DNA of 64,000 nt. It comes from Volutella citrinella (taxonomy: Eukaryota; Ascomycota; Sordariomycetes; Hypocreales; Nectriaceae). The notes beneath the pieces were generated by a model. It worked only from the letters and a program-made list of their open reading frames with translations, was not told the origin of the DNA and did not search any database. Shown in pieces: positions 1 through 11,058 of the stretch. A program made the position numbers and the translations under genes. Positions within the stretch are counted from its first letter, which is position 1. The number at the start of each line of letters is the position of its first letter. Location of the stretch: assembly GCA_034401135.1 (NCBI GenBank), contig JAWZSP010000005.1, positions 2,108,001 through 2,172,000 of the forward strand, written 5' to 3'.

Positions 1-144
1 CTCCATTGCCTAACTAAAGTTTCTCCGCACATGCAACAAGGGCACTGGTCCGTTGGCCGCCTTGACTCTCGACTGTCTCTGTCCGTACACGGGCACACAT
101 TAGCGGCAAGGCATGGCTGATTCCTTTCCATGTTGATCAGGCCG

Positions 145-168
145 GCATCAGCATCCGCATCCGCATCA
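145..168. repeat. Hexamer tandem repeat (GCATCM, 4 copies)
   Basis: Four consecutive hexamers read GCATCA, GCATCC, GCATCC, GCATCA. This is a simple-sequence repeat in non-coding DNA. Confidence 0.7.
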
Positions 169-576
169 ACTCCGGCCGCCAACTCGCAACAACCTACGGA
201 GTACTACGTACGGACTTGCCACTGCGAAGCCACAGTTAATTAGAGCATTATTTCCGCAATAACTGACGCCGCACCATACTCCAGCATGCAGGTTCGTCTA
301 GACCGCCGTTGCAAGTGTTGCTACAGACCGACGGCGTCAGCCATGTCTGCGATCTGTTTGGGCAGTCAGCTTACACGACAAGGTCCATCCTTGCCCTTGG
401 CCTTAGTTGCCCGCCGCCTAGTCCTTGTGTCTAGGAGGATCGAGCGGGCCAATTCTAACCGTGACTCTGAGCTAGAAAATCTTGGAACAAAGTTGTTCGT
501 CTCTACCCTGAAACCGCCAGCCATGCACCTAAAGCCACGGCTCCATGATATCAATATCAAGCTCAATATCGACTTT

Positions 577-601
577 ACTTGACTTGGCTTGACTTGACCT
601 G
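577..601. repeat. Pentamer tandem repeat (ACTTG-like, 5 copies)
   Basis: Five adjacent pentamers read ACTTG, ACTTG, GCTTG, ACTTG, ACCTG. Two copies differ by one transition each, as expected of a decaying microsatellite. Confidence 0.75.
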
Positions 602-1043
602 ACGTTCGTCGAACCCACTTCCGAGGTCGTCTGGATGGGCATGAACCCTGCTGCCAGCCCCCCCTCCAACGCAGCGTTCACGAGATCGATCGGGAATTTT
701 CTTCTTCCCTTGGTGTTCCTTTGTTGGCGCCCTCGTGGTGGCTCTGCAGGCCGCGTGCAGAGTTGCACGATGGGGCCACCGCCTAATGTGCACGCCCTCT
801 GCCTGCTCTCCATCCTGCCATGTTGCGTCGCGGCCGACTTGGGCCAGGTGACCAATTAGCAGTGCACACAACATCGGTAGGACTGAGCATCTATTCCTTA
901 GCGCGGTTGAACAATGAGCTGCACTTGGCGTTGATCTTTGCCATGCACAATGGCACAGTAGTTCCGTGTTGGATGTGGTTGCAGCAGCGACGCTTGTTCT
1001 GTACCAAGGTTCCCGTGGACGCGAGAGGCGTGAAGGCGACGCC

Positions 1044-1085
1044 AGATGCCAGATGCCTGATGCCCGATGCCCGATGCCCGATGCC
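1044..1085. repeat. 7-bp minisatellite (NGATGCC, 6 copies)
   Basis: Six head-to-tail 7-mers of the form NGATGCC cover 42 bp; only the first base varies (A, A, T, C, C, C). The same unit recurs, shorter and imperfect, at 15229-15249. Confidence 0.85.
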
Positions 1086-1847
1086 GACCCGGCAGTGGCG
1101 CCCGGCAGACGGAGCCACATTCTCAGTCGTCAGAGTTGCCCGATGATGTGGCATGCAGTTCTTCAGAAATACGGCTCGAGGCTGTGATGGGGCCGGGATG
1201 TGCGGACAAATCAATCAACTGGACATCCCTTGCAAGGCACGGGTGGTGCCAGCGGATTGTTGCATCCGAGCCTCAGCAGCGAGGCTCCTTGCGCTGTCTC
1301 CCAATCGGCTGCGCTTGTTTCCGAGAGGCGGGTTGGGTCAATTACTCGACTTGACACTCGCCAAAGTGCACGAGATGGCGCCCTACTACTACTGCTACAC
1401 TAAATTCCCGAGGCCACGGATCAGGGGCCTGGCTCAAACAACACGTTGACCTCTCGGAACATATCCCCAGGGCTCGGCAAGGGCAGAGAGCAGGCCTCGA
1501 ATGCGACCGCATGTTCGTGACAGGACAGGAGGTGCGTACGGGATATGGGTGTGTGGTTGGCCTCATTATTGATGACAACCTATTATTCACATCATCCACA
1601 TGGCCGTGAAACTTGGCTACCTGCGTAATACCTAAGATTCCGCTAATCACCAAGTGCGATGTAGGACCCCTGCGTAGCAGCCAGGCCAACCCACGGATAC
1701 CAATCATTCCACCTCGACTCGAGAATCCCGGCGTGTTAGTGCACACCTCCACCTATAACGGATGAGGCGGTCATGGAAGTTGGGGCTCAACGAAGAAAAA
1801 GAAGGCACACCGAGGGCGCCGAGACGCAGACGCCCAAGGAGGGCAAC

Positions 1848-1888
1848 AAGAAAGAAAAAGAAAAGAAAAGAAAAGAAAAGAGAAAAAA
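1848..1888. repeat. Homopurine tract with AAAAG repeats
   Basis: A 41-nt run contains only A and G on the plus strand and is built mainly of AAAAG pentamers. Such tracts are length-unstable, and homopurine runs can form triplex DNA. No gene is assigned here. Confidence 0.85.
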
Positions 1889-3279
1889 TGCGCCGCTCGG
1901 CCCATGGATTGTGCTCGTGACTCGCGCAGTCCGAGAGACGCTGCCCAACGAGCGCACGCCGGTCTTCCATTTTGCATCGCGAATGGACCACAGTTCTCAT
2001 CGAGTTAGCCAAGCGCGTTTCATGATTGCGCCTGCAGCTTGCCTTTGGACAGTTGGGGAGTTGGACCGGATGCAAGACACGTGTGCGGCACGCCACAGCT
2101 ATGCGCTTCCTGCCGGCATTTCCACCTTGCTGGTGCTTGTCTTTCTCACTCATTGTCTACTTGCTTTTTTCCTTCATCCGGGGGACGTGCCCGTCTCGTC
2201 TGCACAGCGCAACGGCCTTGCAAGGCGAATTCCAGCGAGACATCCCGTCAGTGCGGCGCAGGGTCCATGCCGGTTCGCGATAGCGACTCGGACGAACAAA
2301 TGCAATGTACTGTGCTGTACGGAGTACTGCACGCACGATATAGGGCGTGCGAGTCAATATGGCTTGCCGTCCTGCAGCACAGGTGCTGCGAGAAATATCA
2401 GAGTGCATCATGGCGTTGGCCAGCCACCTCCACGTCTTCCTGGCGGCCCGTTGCAAGCCAACTTCGCTCGGACTTGGACCAACAACGCCATGTCGAATGC
2501 AATTAGGTAGTTGATTGACGCAGGCGACCTGCGCGAGACTTCCTGCCCGCCATACTTGCCGACAGACAACCTTTACGCCCGCTTCTCACCCGCTCCCGCG
2601 ACGCAACTGACCAGCCTCCCGCTGCAACATGCACAAGCCATCCCATTCTCACCGCTGTTGCAGGAGATGCTGCGATTGAGACCTTTGAAGCATTCTCAAA
2701 CTACCACTCACACCCCGTCGGTTGTCTCGAAATGGCGGTCTGCCGATGTCTTCGTCGCGCGCCTCGTGTATTTGGAACTATCTTGCATCACATAGATGAG
2801 CTCGTATGCTCTGTACGGCCACCCGTCGCAACAAACCACGATGCTCCAACGGCGCTCCGTAAGCTGACTGACCCATTGACACCCAAAACACACATGACGC
2901 CGTGGCAGCGTCATGTTCAAAGCGCTGCTGCTCGGGCGAGAGGGAACTTGAAACAGTTGGGCTCACCGAGCGCCTCTCCATCCAAGCACACGTAGTTGCC
3001 ATCCAACACCCCAAGTCCCTGGCAAACCTTGGGTGTTGTTGCTGCATGTCGCTCAACTCTAACGCCCATCATCAAGGAACTACCAGGTATCGGAGTTGCA
3101 CCAGAAGATGATATCTGTTGAACCTATTCGGCCCGGACAACGCTGATGCTTCACCCGCCGCCGCTAGAGAATGATGGATGTCGGAAAAATAGACAGGCTA
3201 TTGAGCATTACGATACTAGCAAACTTCAAGAGGGAAACAATGGATTGGGGAATTCAACGCCGCGACCTGGTTGCCCTAT

Positions 3280-5415
3280 CTATTCCTCCATCCGGTCCTC
3301 GTCCTCATCCTCTTCCTCTTCCTCGTCGTCTTCCAGGTCATCGCTATCTTCCTCCTCATCAGTCGCCATGAGGTCGTCCGGCGCCTGCTCCAGCAGCATA
3401 CACTCGTACCACGCCTCCTCTGCCCGTCCCAGCCGCTCATCGCAGAGCCGGGCTTCGGCGTACAGGCCGAGGTCGTTGAGCAAATCCACAACATCGTACT
3501 GCGCCTCCTGGCCGTGTTCCTCCTCGGCGAGCAGCCCAATGACCCTCATAAACTCGGAGGGGTCGGCGTCTCGTGCCCACTCCAGCATGCGACAGTTGAT
3601 GCGCGCCCACGCTGCGATCCAGTCGCCGTCTAAGCTGCCACCAGCATATCGGCTCTCAACCGTCATGTGCGGGTTCATCAAGTCCACCTTGTGGCCCGGG
3701 TACACCTCCAGGCATTCCTTGGAGTGGCCCTGCCAGTTGCTGCTCGACTTCCTGCCCCCGAGCAAGAACGCGAGCTGGTGGACGCCAACGTCGCATGCCA
3801 GCAACTCCTTGACCCCAGACCAAGTCCCCCGCCTGACAGGCATGATTCTGCTGTAGTAGCCCTCCTTGTCCTGGCCGCCGTAGCCCTTGCGCTCGTACCG
3901 CCGCTTGATGCTAGGGTCCCAGAGAATGTCCCGAAGGCTTCTCTGCCTCCTTCGCTGAGAGCGGCGCTGGTATACCGGGGGGTGGCTTGGTCTCAGACCA
4001 GCCGAGGCCCCGGGTGCTGCTACAGCATTAGTCCCGTCAAGGTCGAGGGACATGCTTTCCAAGGAAACTGCTGAATGCGGCATCCTCATCGTCAGAGGAA
4101 GCTTCATCATGGGCGGCCCTCCTTGGATCCGGCTCCCATCGCGCTTAGCCATGATCTCCGCTGCCGGGACTGGCTGCTCGTCTACAGGCAGTTCCCCGGT
4201 GAACCTTCTTCGTTTACCTGTGTCCTTCCTCGGCCTGAAGAACGGCAGACTGTTGCTGTCCTCCCAATCCGAAGTATCGCTCTCGCAAGCTGGCTCAAGT
4301 CGAGTTCCATCCTGGTCATTACGGCTGCTTTCCGCCTCCCGCCGACCGTCCACAAACTTCTTCCTAGAAGCCAGCGGCATCTCGCCCAACTTCCTTGCGC
4401 GCCCCTGTGAGCGAGCAGCCCATCTAGGGTCCTTCAAGGCATAGTCACGGGCTTCAGACGAGCCATAGCCCTGCGCCAGTCTGCAGTTGTTGGTGCGTCG
4501 GATGGAACTGCCGAACTCGCACGTCGTCCTGCCCGGACAATGCAGCATGGATAGCTGCGGCTCCGCACTCCAGAGCAAGGCGGCGTAGTTCCTAAGAGCT
4601 GCCATGTCCATGCGTTCGGGGCCGTTGCCCACATGCACATGCAGGCCACACTTGGTGTTGACCATGGTCCTGAAATTCGTCTTCAGTACCTTGACCACCG
4701 CCTTGAGGAGGCCGAACATCTCCTTACAGGCATACGATGCCGGGCTCGTCAGCTCGACTCCCCACCAATCGTACCCCGTGTGCTCTTCAGTGGAAAACTC
4801 AAGCGTCTCGTCGTGCTTGATTGTCCACATGTCCGCGTCGCTTGCTGCGGGCGACGTCTCGGTCTCCATGACATGGGCCTTGAACCCATACCGCCTCAGG
4901 CAGTCCGCAATGAGCTGGCCTAGTTTCCCAAAATGCTCCCTCTCGCATGGAAAGTTGACCTGTGTCAGAGGGGGGAGGGCCGCTGCCAAGGCTTCGTCTG
5001 GATCCCCACCATAGCCATTGCCGCCATATGGCAACTGAGTGAAAGGTGAGATGGTTGCGACAAAAAACTCCATCTCTACCCCAAAGCTCACACGAGGTGG
5101 GGTGGTTGGCGCAACGTCGACGTCTGTTGTTTCTGTTTCTTCCGAGTCATCGGAAGTCTTGGTCCTCTTGAGAGGGTTTTGATGGGAAGGATGCTGCGAC
5201 GACGGGTCAGTCACTGATGGCTCGCGGGGACGTCGAGTTCCCCGCGAGCATGTCGGTGGTGCATCCGTATGCGGGTCTCCGTCTCCAGACTCTTCTGCTG
5301 CTCCCCCGGTAGTTGGGGCTGGGTCCAGCGGTGCGTTTTGCGTCGAACTTGCTACCGGCGCTCCTCTGTTTCGATTCCTCCTCGCCGACTTCTTATTCTT
5401 CCGCCTCGCAGGCAT
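3280..5415 (-). CDS. Amidoligase-fold protein (Amidoligase_2 type), 711 aa
   Basis: This intronless gene encodes a protein of the glutamine synthetase/GCS-like COOH-NH2 ligase superfamily, Amidoligase_2 branch. Residues 1-105 are basic and low complexity. The fold then shows FGVEMEFF (111-118, start strand with acidic ligands), WTIKHDETLE (197-206), GVELTSPAS (219-227), KCGLHVHVG (255-263) and, after a long insertion of about 300 residues (roughly 300-570), VESRYAGGSLDGDWIAAW (586-603), which matches the family's C-terminal Arg-containing segment. The last 30 residues are almost all Asp/Glu. Family members are predicted ATP-dependent amide-bond ligases; the substrate here is unknown. I chose the Met at 5415 because it follows a TATA box by about 120 bp; the frame stays open another 119 codons upstream, but that stretch does not look like protein. 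No neighbour suggests a pathway. The family call is firm, the function is not. Confidence 0.85.
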   Translation of the reverse strand: MPARRKNKKSARRNRNRGAPVASSTQNAPLDPAPTTGGAAEESGDGDPHTDAPPTCSRGTRRPREPSVTDPSSQHPSHQNPLKRTKTSDDSEETETTDVDVAPTTPPRVSFGVEMEFFVATISPFTQLPYGGNGYGGDPDEALAAALPPLTQVNFPCEREHFGKLGQLIADCLRRYGFKAHVMETETSPAASDADMWTIKHDETLEFSTEEHTGYDWWGVELTSPASYACKEMFGLLKAVVKVLKTNFRTMVNTKCGLHVHVGNGPERMDMAALRNYAALLWSAEPQLSMLHCPGRTTCEFGSSIRRTNNCRLAQGYGSSEARDYALKDPRWAARSQGRARKLGEMPLASRKKFVDGRREAESSRNDQDGTRLEPACESDTSDWEDSNSLPFFRPRKDTGKRRRFTGELPVDEQPVPAAEIMAKRDGSRIQGGPPMMKLPLTMRMPHSAVSLESMSLDLDGTNAVAAPGASAGLRPSHPPVYQRRSQRRRQRSLRDILWDPSIKRRYERKGYGGQDKEGYYSRIMPVRRGTWSGVKELLACDVGVHQLAFLLGGRKSSSNWQGHSKECLEVYPGHKVDLMNPHMTVESRYAGGSLDGDWIAAWARINCRMLEWARDADPSEFMRVIGLLAEEEHGQEAQYDVVDLLNDLGLYAEARLCDERLGRAEEAWYECMLLEQAPDDLMATDEEEDSDDLEDDEEEEEDEDEDRMEE

Positions 5416-5533
5416 TTTAGGAACAATGCTACAGGAAAAGTATTCAGAAATTAATGATAGCGCTGCAAGCCTAGCTGCCGTTGCTCTCTGTTCTATAGCT
5501 GGACCGCGGATGGAGTCATTGCAGCCGTTGAGG

Positions 5534-5543
5534 ATATTATATA
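5534..5543 (-). promoter_or_regulatory. TATA box of the amidoligase-like gene
   Basis: The minus strand reads TATATAATAT here, about 120 bp upstream of the chosen ATG at 5415. Its place inside the upstream extension of the open frame argues that the extension is leader rather than coding. Confidence 0.5.
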
Positions 5544-6454
5544 CACGCCCAACGAACCGTGCAATTGCGAACACGCAACTGCCCTCTGCAAATAGACGAA
5601 CATGGCCGGTGGTGTTCAGACGAGTGAAAGGGGCTTTCCACGAGTTTACGCAACGGCCCTTGAGCGTCCAATCTATGTTGGGCACAAAGAAAATGAAGCA
5701 GAAACTGGCACAAACAGGATCGGCTGAGAACACAAGGGTGAAAGAAGTTCCTTCCATGGGCATCTCGGTCAAAGCCCTGCAGAGTGCCCCGATTCATCAC
5801 TGTAGCAGCATCTGTCTCCGAATGTCGTGGGCGAAGGATACAACATCATCATGCATTGACTACACTCATCATCCATCTAATCATGTATTCATCGTTATGT
5901 AACATCATCATTGGTCCGCCGGACAAGCTGAGAGAAGAACTCATCTCGACCCTTCACCTTGGGGTAAATGCTGCTCGAATCCGTGGCACAAAGTTGAGCA
6001 GTGTCCAATGTCTCAATGAATGCTCTTGGTTGCCCTATCTAGGCGCACGGCCGTACTCGGCCTTTGTCCGCTGTTGTCTATCAATGCCATTGTCTCTTCT
6101 GCGATTCATGTCGAACAAAGACAATTATGCACGCACGTACTCAAATAGGGCATACGGAGTAAACTGTGCCAGAACACCAACCCAAAATCCAGCAGCCAAG
6201 CATGATTAGGCACTGGAAATAGTGAGATGCGAATAAAATCAAGCAAAAAATATGCTCTCTGTTAACGAATTTTCCTACTCCCCTTCGCCTATTGCTATGA
6301 TGGAATTGGGAATGAAAGAAAAAAAACCACGAACAAAATATGTTCACTAACTCAAGACGCCCTTCCTCGGTCCGGTATCGTCACTGCATGGGAATCAAAC
6401 CATGCAGAATCGCATCATGAAACATTCAGTCCGCCAATTCATCACCGTTTCCTT

Positions 6455-6470
6455 GAGGCCTGCAGGCCTC
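6455..6470. repeat. Perfect 16-bp palindrome
   Basis: GAGGCCTGCAGGCCTC is identical to its reverse complement. It lies 217 bp past the stop codon of the GPI protein gene, so it could form a GC-rich hairpin in that transcript's 3' end; this role is inference. Confidence 0.7.
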
Positions 6471-6686
6471 GCCTAAACAAGTCCATCCGTATGTATCCTC
6501 CACTCTGGTATCCACTCATCAAAAGGCATCATGTTAAACGTCAAAACAGTTGCGGAAAGCCATGCACCCCGCAGGTTCAAGCAAGGGCCGAGCACACCAA
6601 ATACTTGTGCAAAGCTGACGCAAGGACCCCGCCCAGTCGTCGAGTAGGCGGTTTCATTCACGGCCAACTTCGGCATATGGAGGCTT

Positions 6687-7413
6687 TTAGACCAGATAGG
6701 CCAGCATACCGATGGCAACAGCAGCGGCCGCACCCTTTCCGGCCGGGGCAATGGTAGGCGCAGCGAAGCCGCCCGAGCTGGAAGAAGACACAGCCTTGTT
6801 ATCCGTGGCCTGAGTTGCAGGGGCCGTGGTGGTAGTTGAGGAGCTACCCTTCTTGTCATCGCCACTGGTGCCGTTCTTAGGGGCAGGAGGGTCCAGCTTG
6901 CCGCAGAGGTCCTGAATGTCCTTGATGCAGGCGTCGGTAGCCTTCTGGGATCCACCGGTAGCCTTGAGGCACTTCTCATACACCTTCTGGCAGATGAAAG
7001 TAGGAATGGTTTGGGTGTAGTACTGAAGACCAGGGGCCGAATTGTTGGAGGCGCACTTGCAGTCGAACTTGAGAGTAGTCTACAGAGGGCGGTTAGCTGG
7101 CCGTCTCGGAAAATCAAATTACGGTGGAGGGGATCCATACATCAAAGCAATCGTTCTTGCTAGTCGAGTCGTCACATAGGGCAGTGCAGGTGTTGTACTG
7201 AGCATCGCACCACGAGACTGAAAAAATGTATGTTAGCTGGCTATCAAGCAACGATGCTTGGGGGTTCCATTCCCAAGGGCGAGTACACATACCTCTCTCA
7301 CCAGGATCCACAGTGTTGATCTCAATGGTCATGTCGAGTGAGCTGGTGTAGTTTTGCGTCTGGGCCGAGACGACTGCGACCACGGCAGCGAGCATGGTAA
7401 GCTGGGCGCGCAT
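6687..7413 (-). CDS. GPI-anchored cell-surface protein, DUF7707-like, 196 aa
   Basis: Three exons: 7413-7293, 7217-7141 and 7079-6687. Introns are 75 nt (7218-7292, GTATGT...CAG) and 61 nt (7080-7140, GTATGG...TAG). The protein begins with a signal peptide (about residues 1-18, ending VVSA), followed by a Cys-rich extracellular domain with the pattern WCDAQ...CTALCDD...CKC...CQKVYEKC...CIKDIQDLC, a Ser/Thr/Ala-rich stalk, and a C-terminal hydrophobic tail (AAAAVAIGMLAYLV) after a small-residue patch. That layout is typical of fungal GPI-anchored wall or membrane proteins, and the Cys pattern matches the DUF7707 group of small fungal surface proteins as I know it. The biochemical role is unknown. 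The first intron can be read through in frame (75 nt, no stop), but the clean splice sites and the Cys-domain continuity favour removal. Confidence 0.85.
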
Positions 7414-10400
7414 TTTGGCGATGTGGTGAGGATGATTTCCAAGAGACAGGCAGGGTGCTGTTCGCAATGAAGATCAGAGTGGCAGCTGGTTCTAATGATA
7501 GCTGCTGGGACGGGTCGAGGCGGCCTGATGATGACGATGTCTCTAAAAGGTGTTTGGTGCTCTCGTTTGTGAGGTGAGGGCGAAAGTGCGGGCCGAGGGG
7601 GTGGGAGCTGTTTATGTAGCTGGAGCGTGGGCAATTGGGTGGGTGGAGTGGTCCGAGGGTGATGCAAGCGGAGGCAGGCGCGAGGGCGAAAGACGGGTTG
7701 TGGGTTGCAGACTTGCAGTTGCGGGAAGGAGCTTGCACTAGCCTAAAGGGTCTGGGAAATAGACGAGGACAGAGGTGTCTAGGGCAGAGCAGGGCAAGAC
7801 CAGGAGGCAGTGCAGAGGAAGAAGGAGCTGGGTGCGACTAATTAAATAAGACACCCGTTGCGGGTTTGTTTATTCTATTCGCAACGAGGGAAGGGTGGTA
7901 GGGAGAGGCTAGAGCCCACCAGCGGATGCGGCCAGGTTCTGCCAAGCTGGCCTCGGTTTCATCAACGGGCGCGCGAGACGGGCGATTCTGTCCAGGGCAG
8001 GGCCGTTGCCGGCCAGCCCGGCCATCCCCCCAACCACCCATCCATGATCCAGCTATCATTGCCCAGGCCGAGCAAGCCAAGGCTAGCCGGTGCCAGAAAA
8101 GGCCGTTTGCTCTTGGCGTGGTCGCTCAGGATGGCGCGCTGCTGCACACAAAGCTGCCGAGCTCTCAGTGCTTCGTCACCACCACCTCAGTCTGCAGCAG
8201 TAGCGGGCAGCTCCCAGCAGGCCGAGTTGGACTCTTTTCTTGGCAGCCCCCACCACCGACATCACTACCTTTCACTGTTCGCCGGGACCATTAGCCCGGA
8301 GCCTTGCCTTGGCTTGCCTAGTGCCTGTACGGATGGTGAGCCGATGCCCTCCAGCTCGTGCACTATCTCGGCGCTTGATCACCCCGGCCCAGCGTGACGA
8401 CGGTCGCTGATATCATCCCCGATACCACCTGCAGGTGCACACACCATCAACCTCCAGCAGGGATCGAGATCCGAAGCTGCATACGGGACAGCCCCCAGCT
8501 TGCAGCGTACAGGGGCCGCACCTCCATCAACCTAAAGGTGTGTGGCTGGGCGGGGAGGCACAGTATGACGGTCCCAAAAACACGAGGCGCGGAAAGAGGC
8601 GAGATGGTCGGGGCTATCGGGGAACCCCCAAAGAGCCCATGGCAACCATAATCTCGTCAAGAATGAGGTTAATTAGGCCAGACGAAAGTCTCCATGCCGC
8701 GCTAATCAGAAGAAGCCCATCCCGTGGGCCGTTTTACCTTGCCACGCCGCCCTCTTCCTGTTGGTTCGTCCGCTGTTCGGCGTGGCCCTTGTCCAGAAAT
8801 GACAAAAGGGCCACAACGGCCAGTGGCACGCCCCACACACGTCAGTCCAGTAGCCATTACCCAATGACCTCAACTCGTTGAGAGCTTGGGCTCGTTGTCT
8901 GAAGGGCGGCCGATTTGAAAAAAGAGACCGACAACCTGTAATGTCTCATATTAAAAGCAGACACTGCTTCTGAGAATGAGATCAAACGCCATCCGGACCT
9001 GCCAAAGACCTCACACTCGGCTATCCGGGGACCCGGGGTGAACAAACTTGAGGTCACCGTTGCACGTGTTGCCATCCCGATTCCCAAGCCGCAGTGGCTT
9101 GTGCTATCCGTCACTATCGCAGCTCGTTTTGCACTACCCCGGGAAAGACACTCAGCAGTGAGCTGCCTCCTGCATGCAAGTGGCTGGAGCTGGAGCCCAA
9201 GTGCGCTATCGATTGGCTATATCCGAAGCGACCAAGCAGCTCCGGCGCACACATGGCAGGAGATCCGGGATTCTTCAGCAGGCGAGGGAGGCTTCCCCGA
9301 TTCTGATTCTTTCAAGATTGCGAATTCCAGCCTCGCCCTCCAACCGCTGCCATCTCTGGCCACCGCCAAGACATTAGCTCGCTTCTGGCATGGGCCATAA
9401 AGCCCTCGTATCACAGCAACCTCGGGCAGCGAACAATTGATTCGAATTGCACCCACCCAGACATTCCGCGTATCTTTGCAGCTGTGAATGACCGGCCAGA
9501 CCACCTGGTCCCCGTTCCATGGTAATGATTTCGCTTGGCATGATGGCCAACGACTCAACGACTCAACGTATGCGACGCCCATCGTAACATGGGACTGCCA
9601 TGTGAATCAATTGCCTGTGGCCCCAGCGAGATTGCACGGAGCCCAGAGCCCGAAAAGACCCCCCTTGCATCCACTGTCAATATTTATTCCACATGCTGCC
9701 ACGGCCCCGATCCGCAACATGTGCAGGGGACTGTGCCCGTGCCCCCCTTGCTCTCCTCAAGCTTGATTGAAACCTGGCCCCGTTACCACGCTAGTGATGG
9801 AGTAAAGCTGCGACGTTGGTGATGCTGGTCATATATTAGTCGCAGAGTGACGTTTCCAGCAATTGCAGTCACAGCAGCAGCAACCCCTGTGTCGCTGCTG
9901 TCGCACGTTGTGCCATCTATTCTAATACATTCATACATCGCATCTTCTGTGGTCCGACACCTAACGGGCGATGCGAAAGACGAAAAGTTGCTGCTGGGGC
10001 CAACAAGTCTGATGTGGCGTGCTGTTTGTTCCATCGCGCACATTGGCAGGAGATGCTTGCGATCGCCGACTTGTCCTACAGCTTACTGTCGATTGAAGCA
10101 CACGTGCATCCGTAAAAATATGCATGTAATAAGTGACACTTGCGGCCCAGGGACTATCTCCTTTGCAGTGTGGAGGGCTGGCACCAAACTCCTGATTTTG
10201 ATCGACATGTATTGTTTAATTATTTAGGCAACACACCATACCAACCTCTTGGGAAAATAAGAATGTACGTAGTAGGATGCCGTTTCTCCACGTTGTCTGT
10301 ATGTAATATTGGTGCATCACGCAGGAGAGCAAGGATTCCAACGAATTGTATGTGGGACAATTCACGATATGAGGCCAAATGCAGCAGCCCGCCCATGCAA

Positions 10401-11058
10401 GACAACTCCGCACCCATCAAGCCGGGCATATTCTGCGTAACCACGCAGGGTAACCGTGGGAATGAGTTAACAGAGTCCGCGTGTCCTTTGGTATTTTAGA
10501 GCACACGGCAAATCGTTGATGTAGGCTAAGGAACGACGTTGCGCGAGTATATAACTACGAAGCCGCCCCCAGCATCCATAAGAATTCGGTCGTGCAAATC
10601 AAGGTTCCATCAACCCGTTCCTGCACGAGGTCAGGAATGCTAAATATGAATGGAAACGGGCCATCTTAGACGGTAGAAACGAAAGAGAATCGGCAAACAG
10701 CCAAGTGAACCCAATAAAGCAAACACCAAACCGGCCACCAAGTGATGCTTGAATGAACGACGGTTTTGCTGTTTGTGGTTATAGGGTGGGCGGGCGCAAC
10801 CTTGCTTGCCTGGCTTGTCTGGGTACCTGAGAGGCGGCTGAGGTAGGAAAATGTGGGGAGCTAATCGCCACGGGACCCTGCATGATCCGTCCGTCTAGCT
10901 CTCCACCAACATCGTCACTGCTCCTCTACCTATCCATCTGCCCGCTTGCTCACTGTCGTCCTCGTCATCGGAGATCGTTTTCTCGAGAAAGGCGCTCATT
11001 GATGGCAGAATCAATGCACCTTGACCTCCGCTAGCCCAGAGAACGCCACCTGCCCGCC
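7414..11058. other. Intergenic region, 3.6 kb, no supportable gene
   Basis: This lies between the start of the GPI protein gene (minus) and the start of the F-box-like gene (plus), so it holds two divergent promoters. The open frames inside are short and low in protein-like character. I see no repeat, tRNA-like box pair or transposon end. Confidence 0.6.

Larger units (their letters stand above)
1..3279. other. Intergenic region, no supportable gene
   Basis: No open frame here has protein-like composition or a recognisable domain; the frames present are short and overlap on both strands. The stretch holds several short tandem repeats, listed separately: a hexamer near 145, a pentamer near 577, a 7-bp array near 1044 and a homopurine tract near 1848. 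The gene to the right (amidoligase-like) ends at 3280 on the minus strand, so the right edge is 3' flank. Confidence 0.6.
5416..6686. other. Intergenic region between two minus-strand genes
   Basis: The left part is the promoter and leader of the amidoligase-like gene; the right part is 3' flank of the GPI protein gene. Apart from the TATA element near 5534 and a 16-bp palindrome near 6455, I see no feature. The part around 6200-6340 is A/T richer than its surroundings. Confidence 0.6.

Noticed and set aside
1773..2510. 245-codon plus-strand frame
   Set aside because: Its start is the homopurine AAAAG repeat translated as Lys/Glu, and the rest shows no domain or conserved composition.
3290..3360. 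TCC/TCT-rich repeat near the left end of the amidoligase gene
   Set aside because: It simply encodes the Asp/Glu tail on the minus strand and is not an independent repeat element.
7218..7292. Reading the GPI gene through its first intron (25 extra residues)
   Set aside because: The stretch is in frame but has perfect GTATGT and TTTTTCAG ends, and its translation interrupts the Cys-rich domain.
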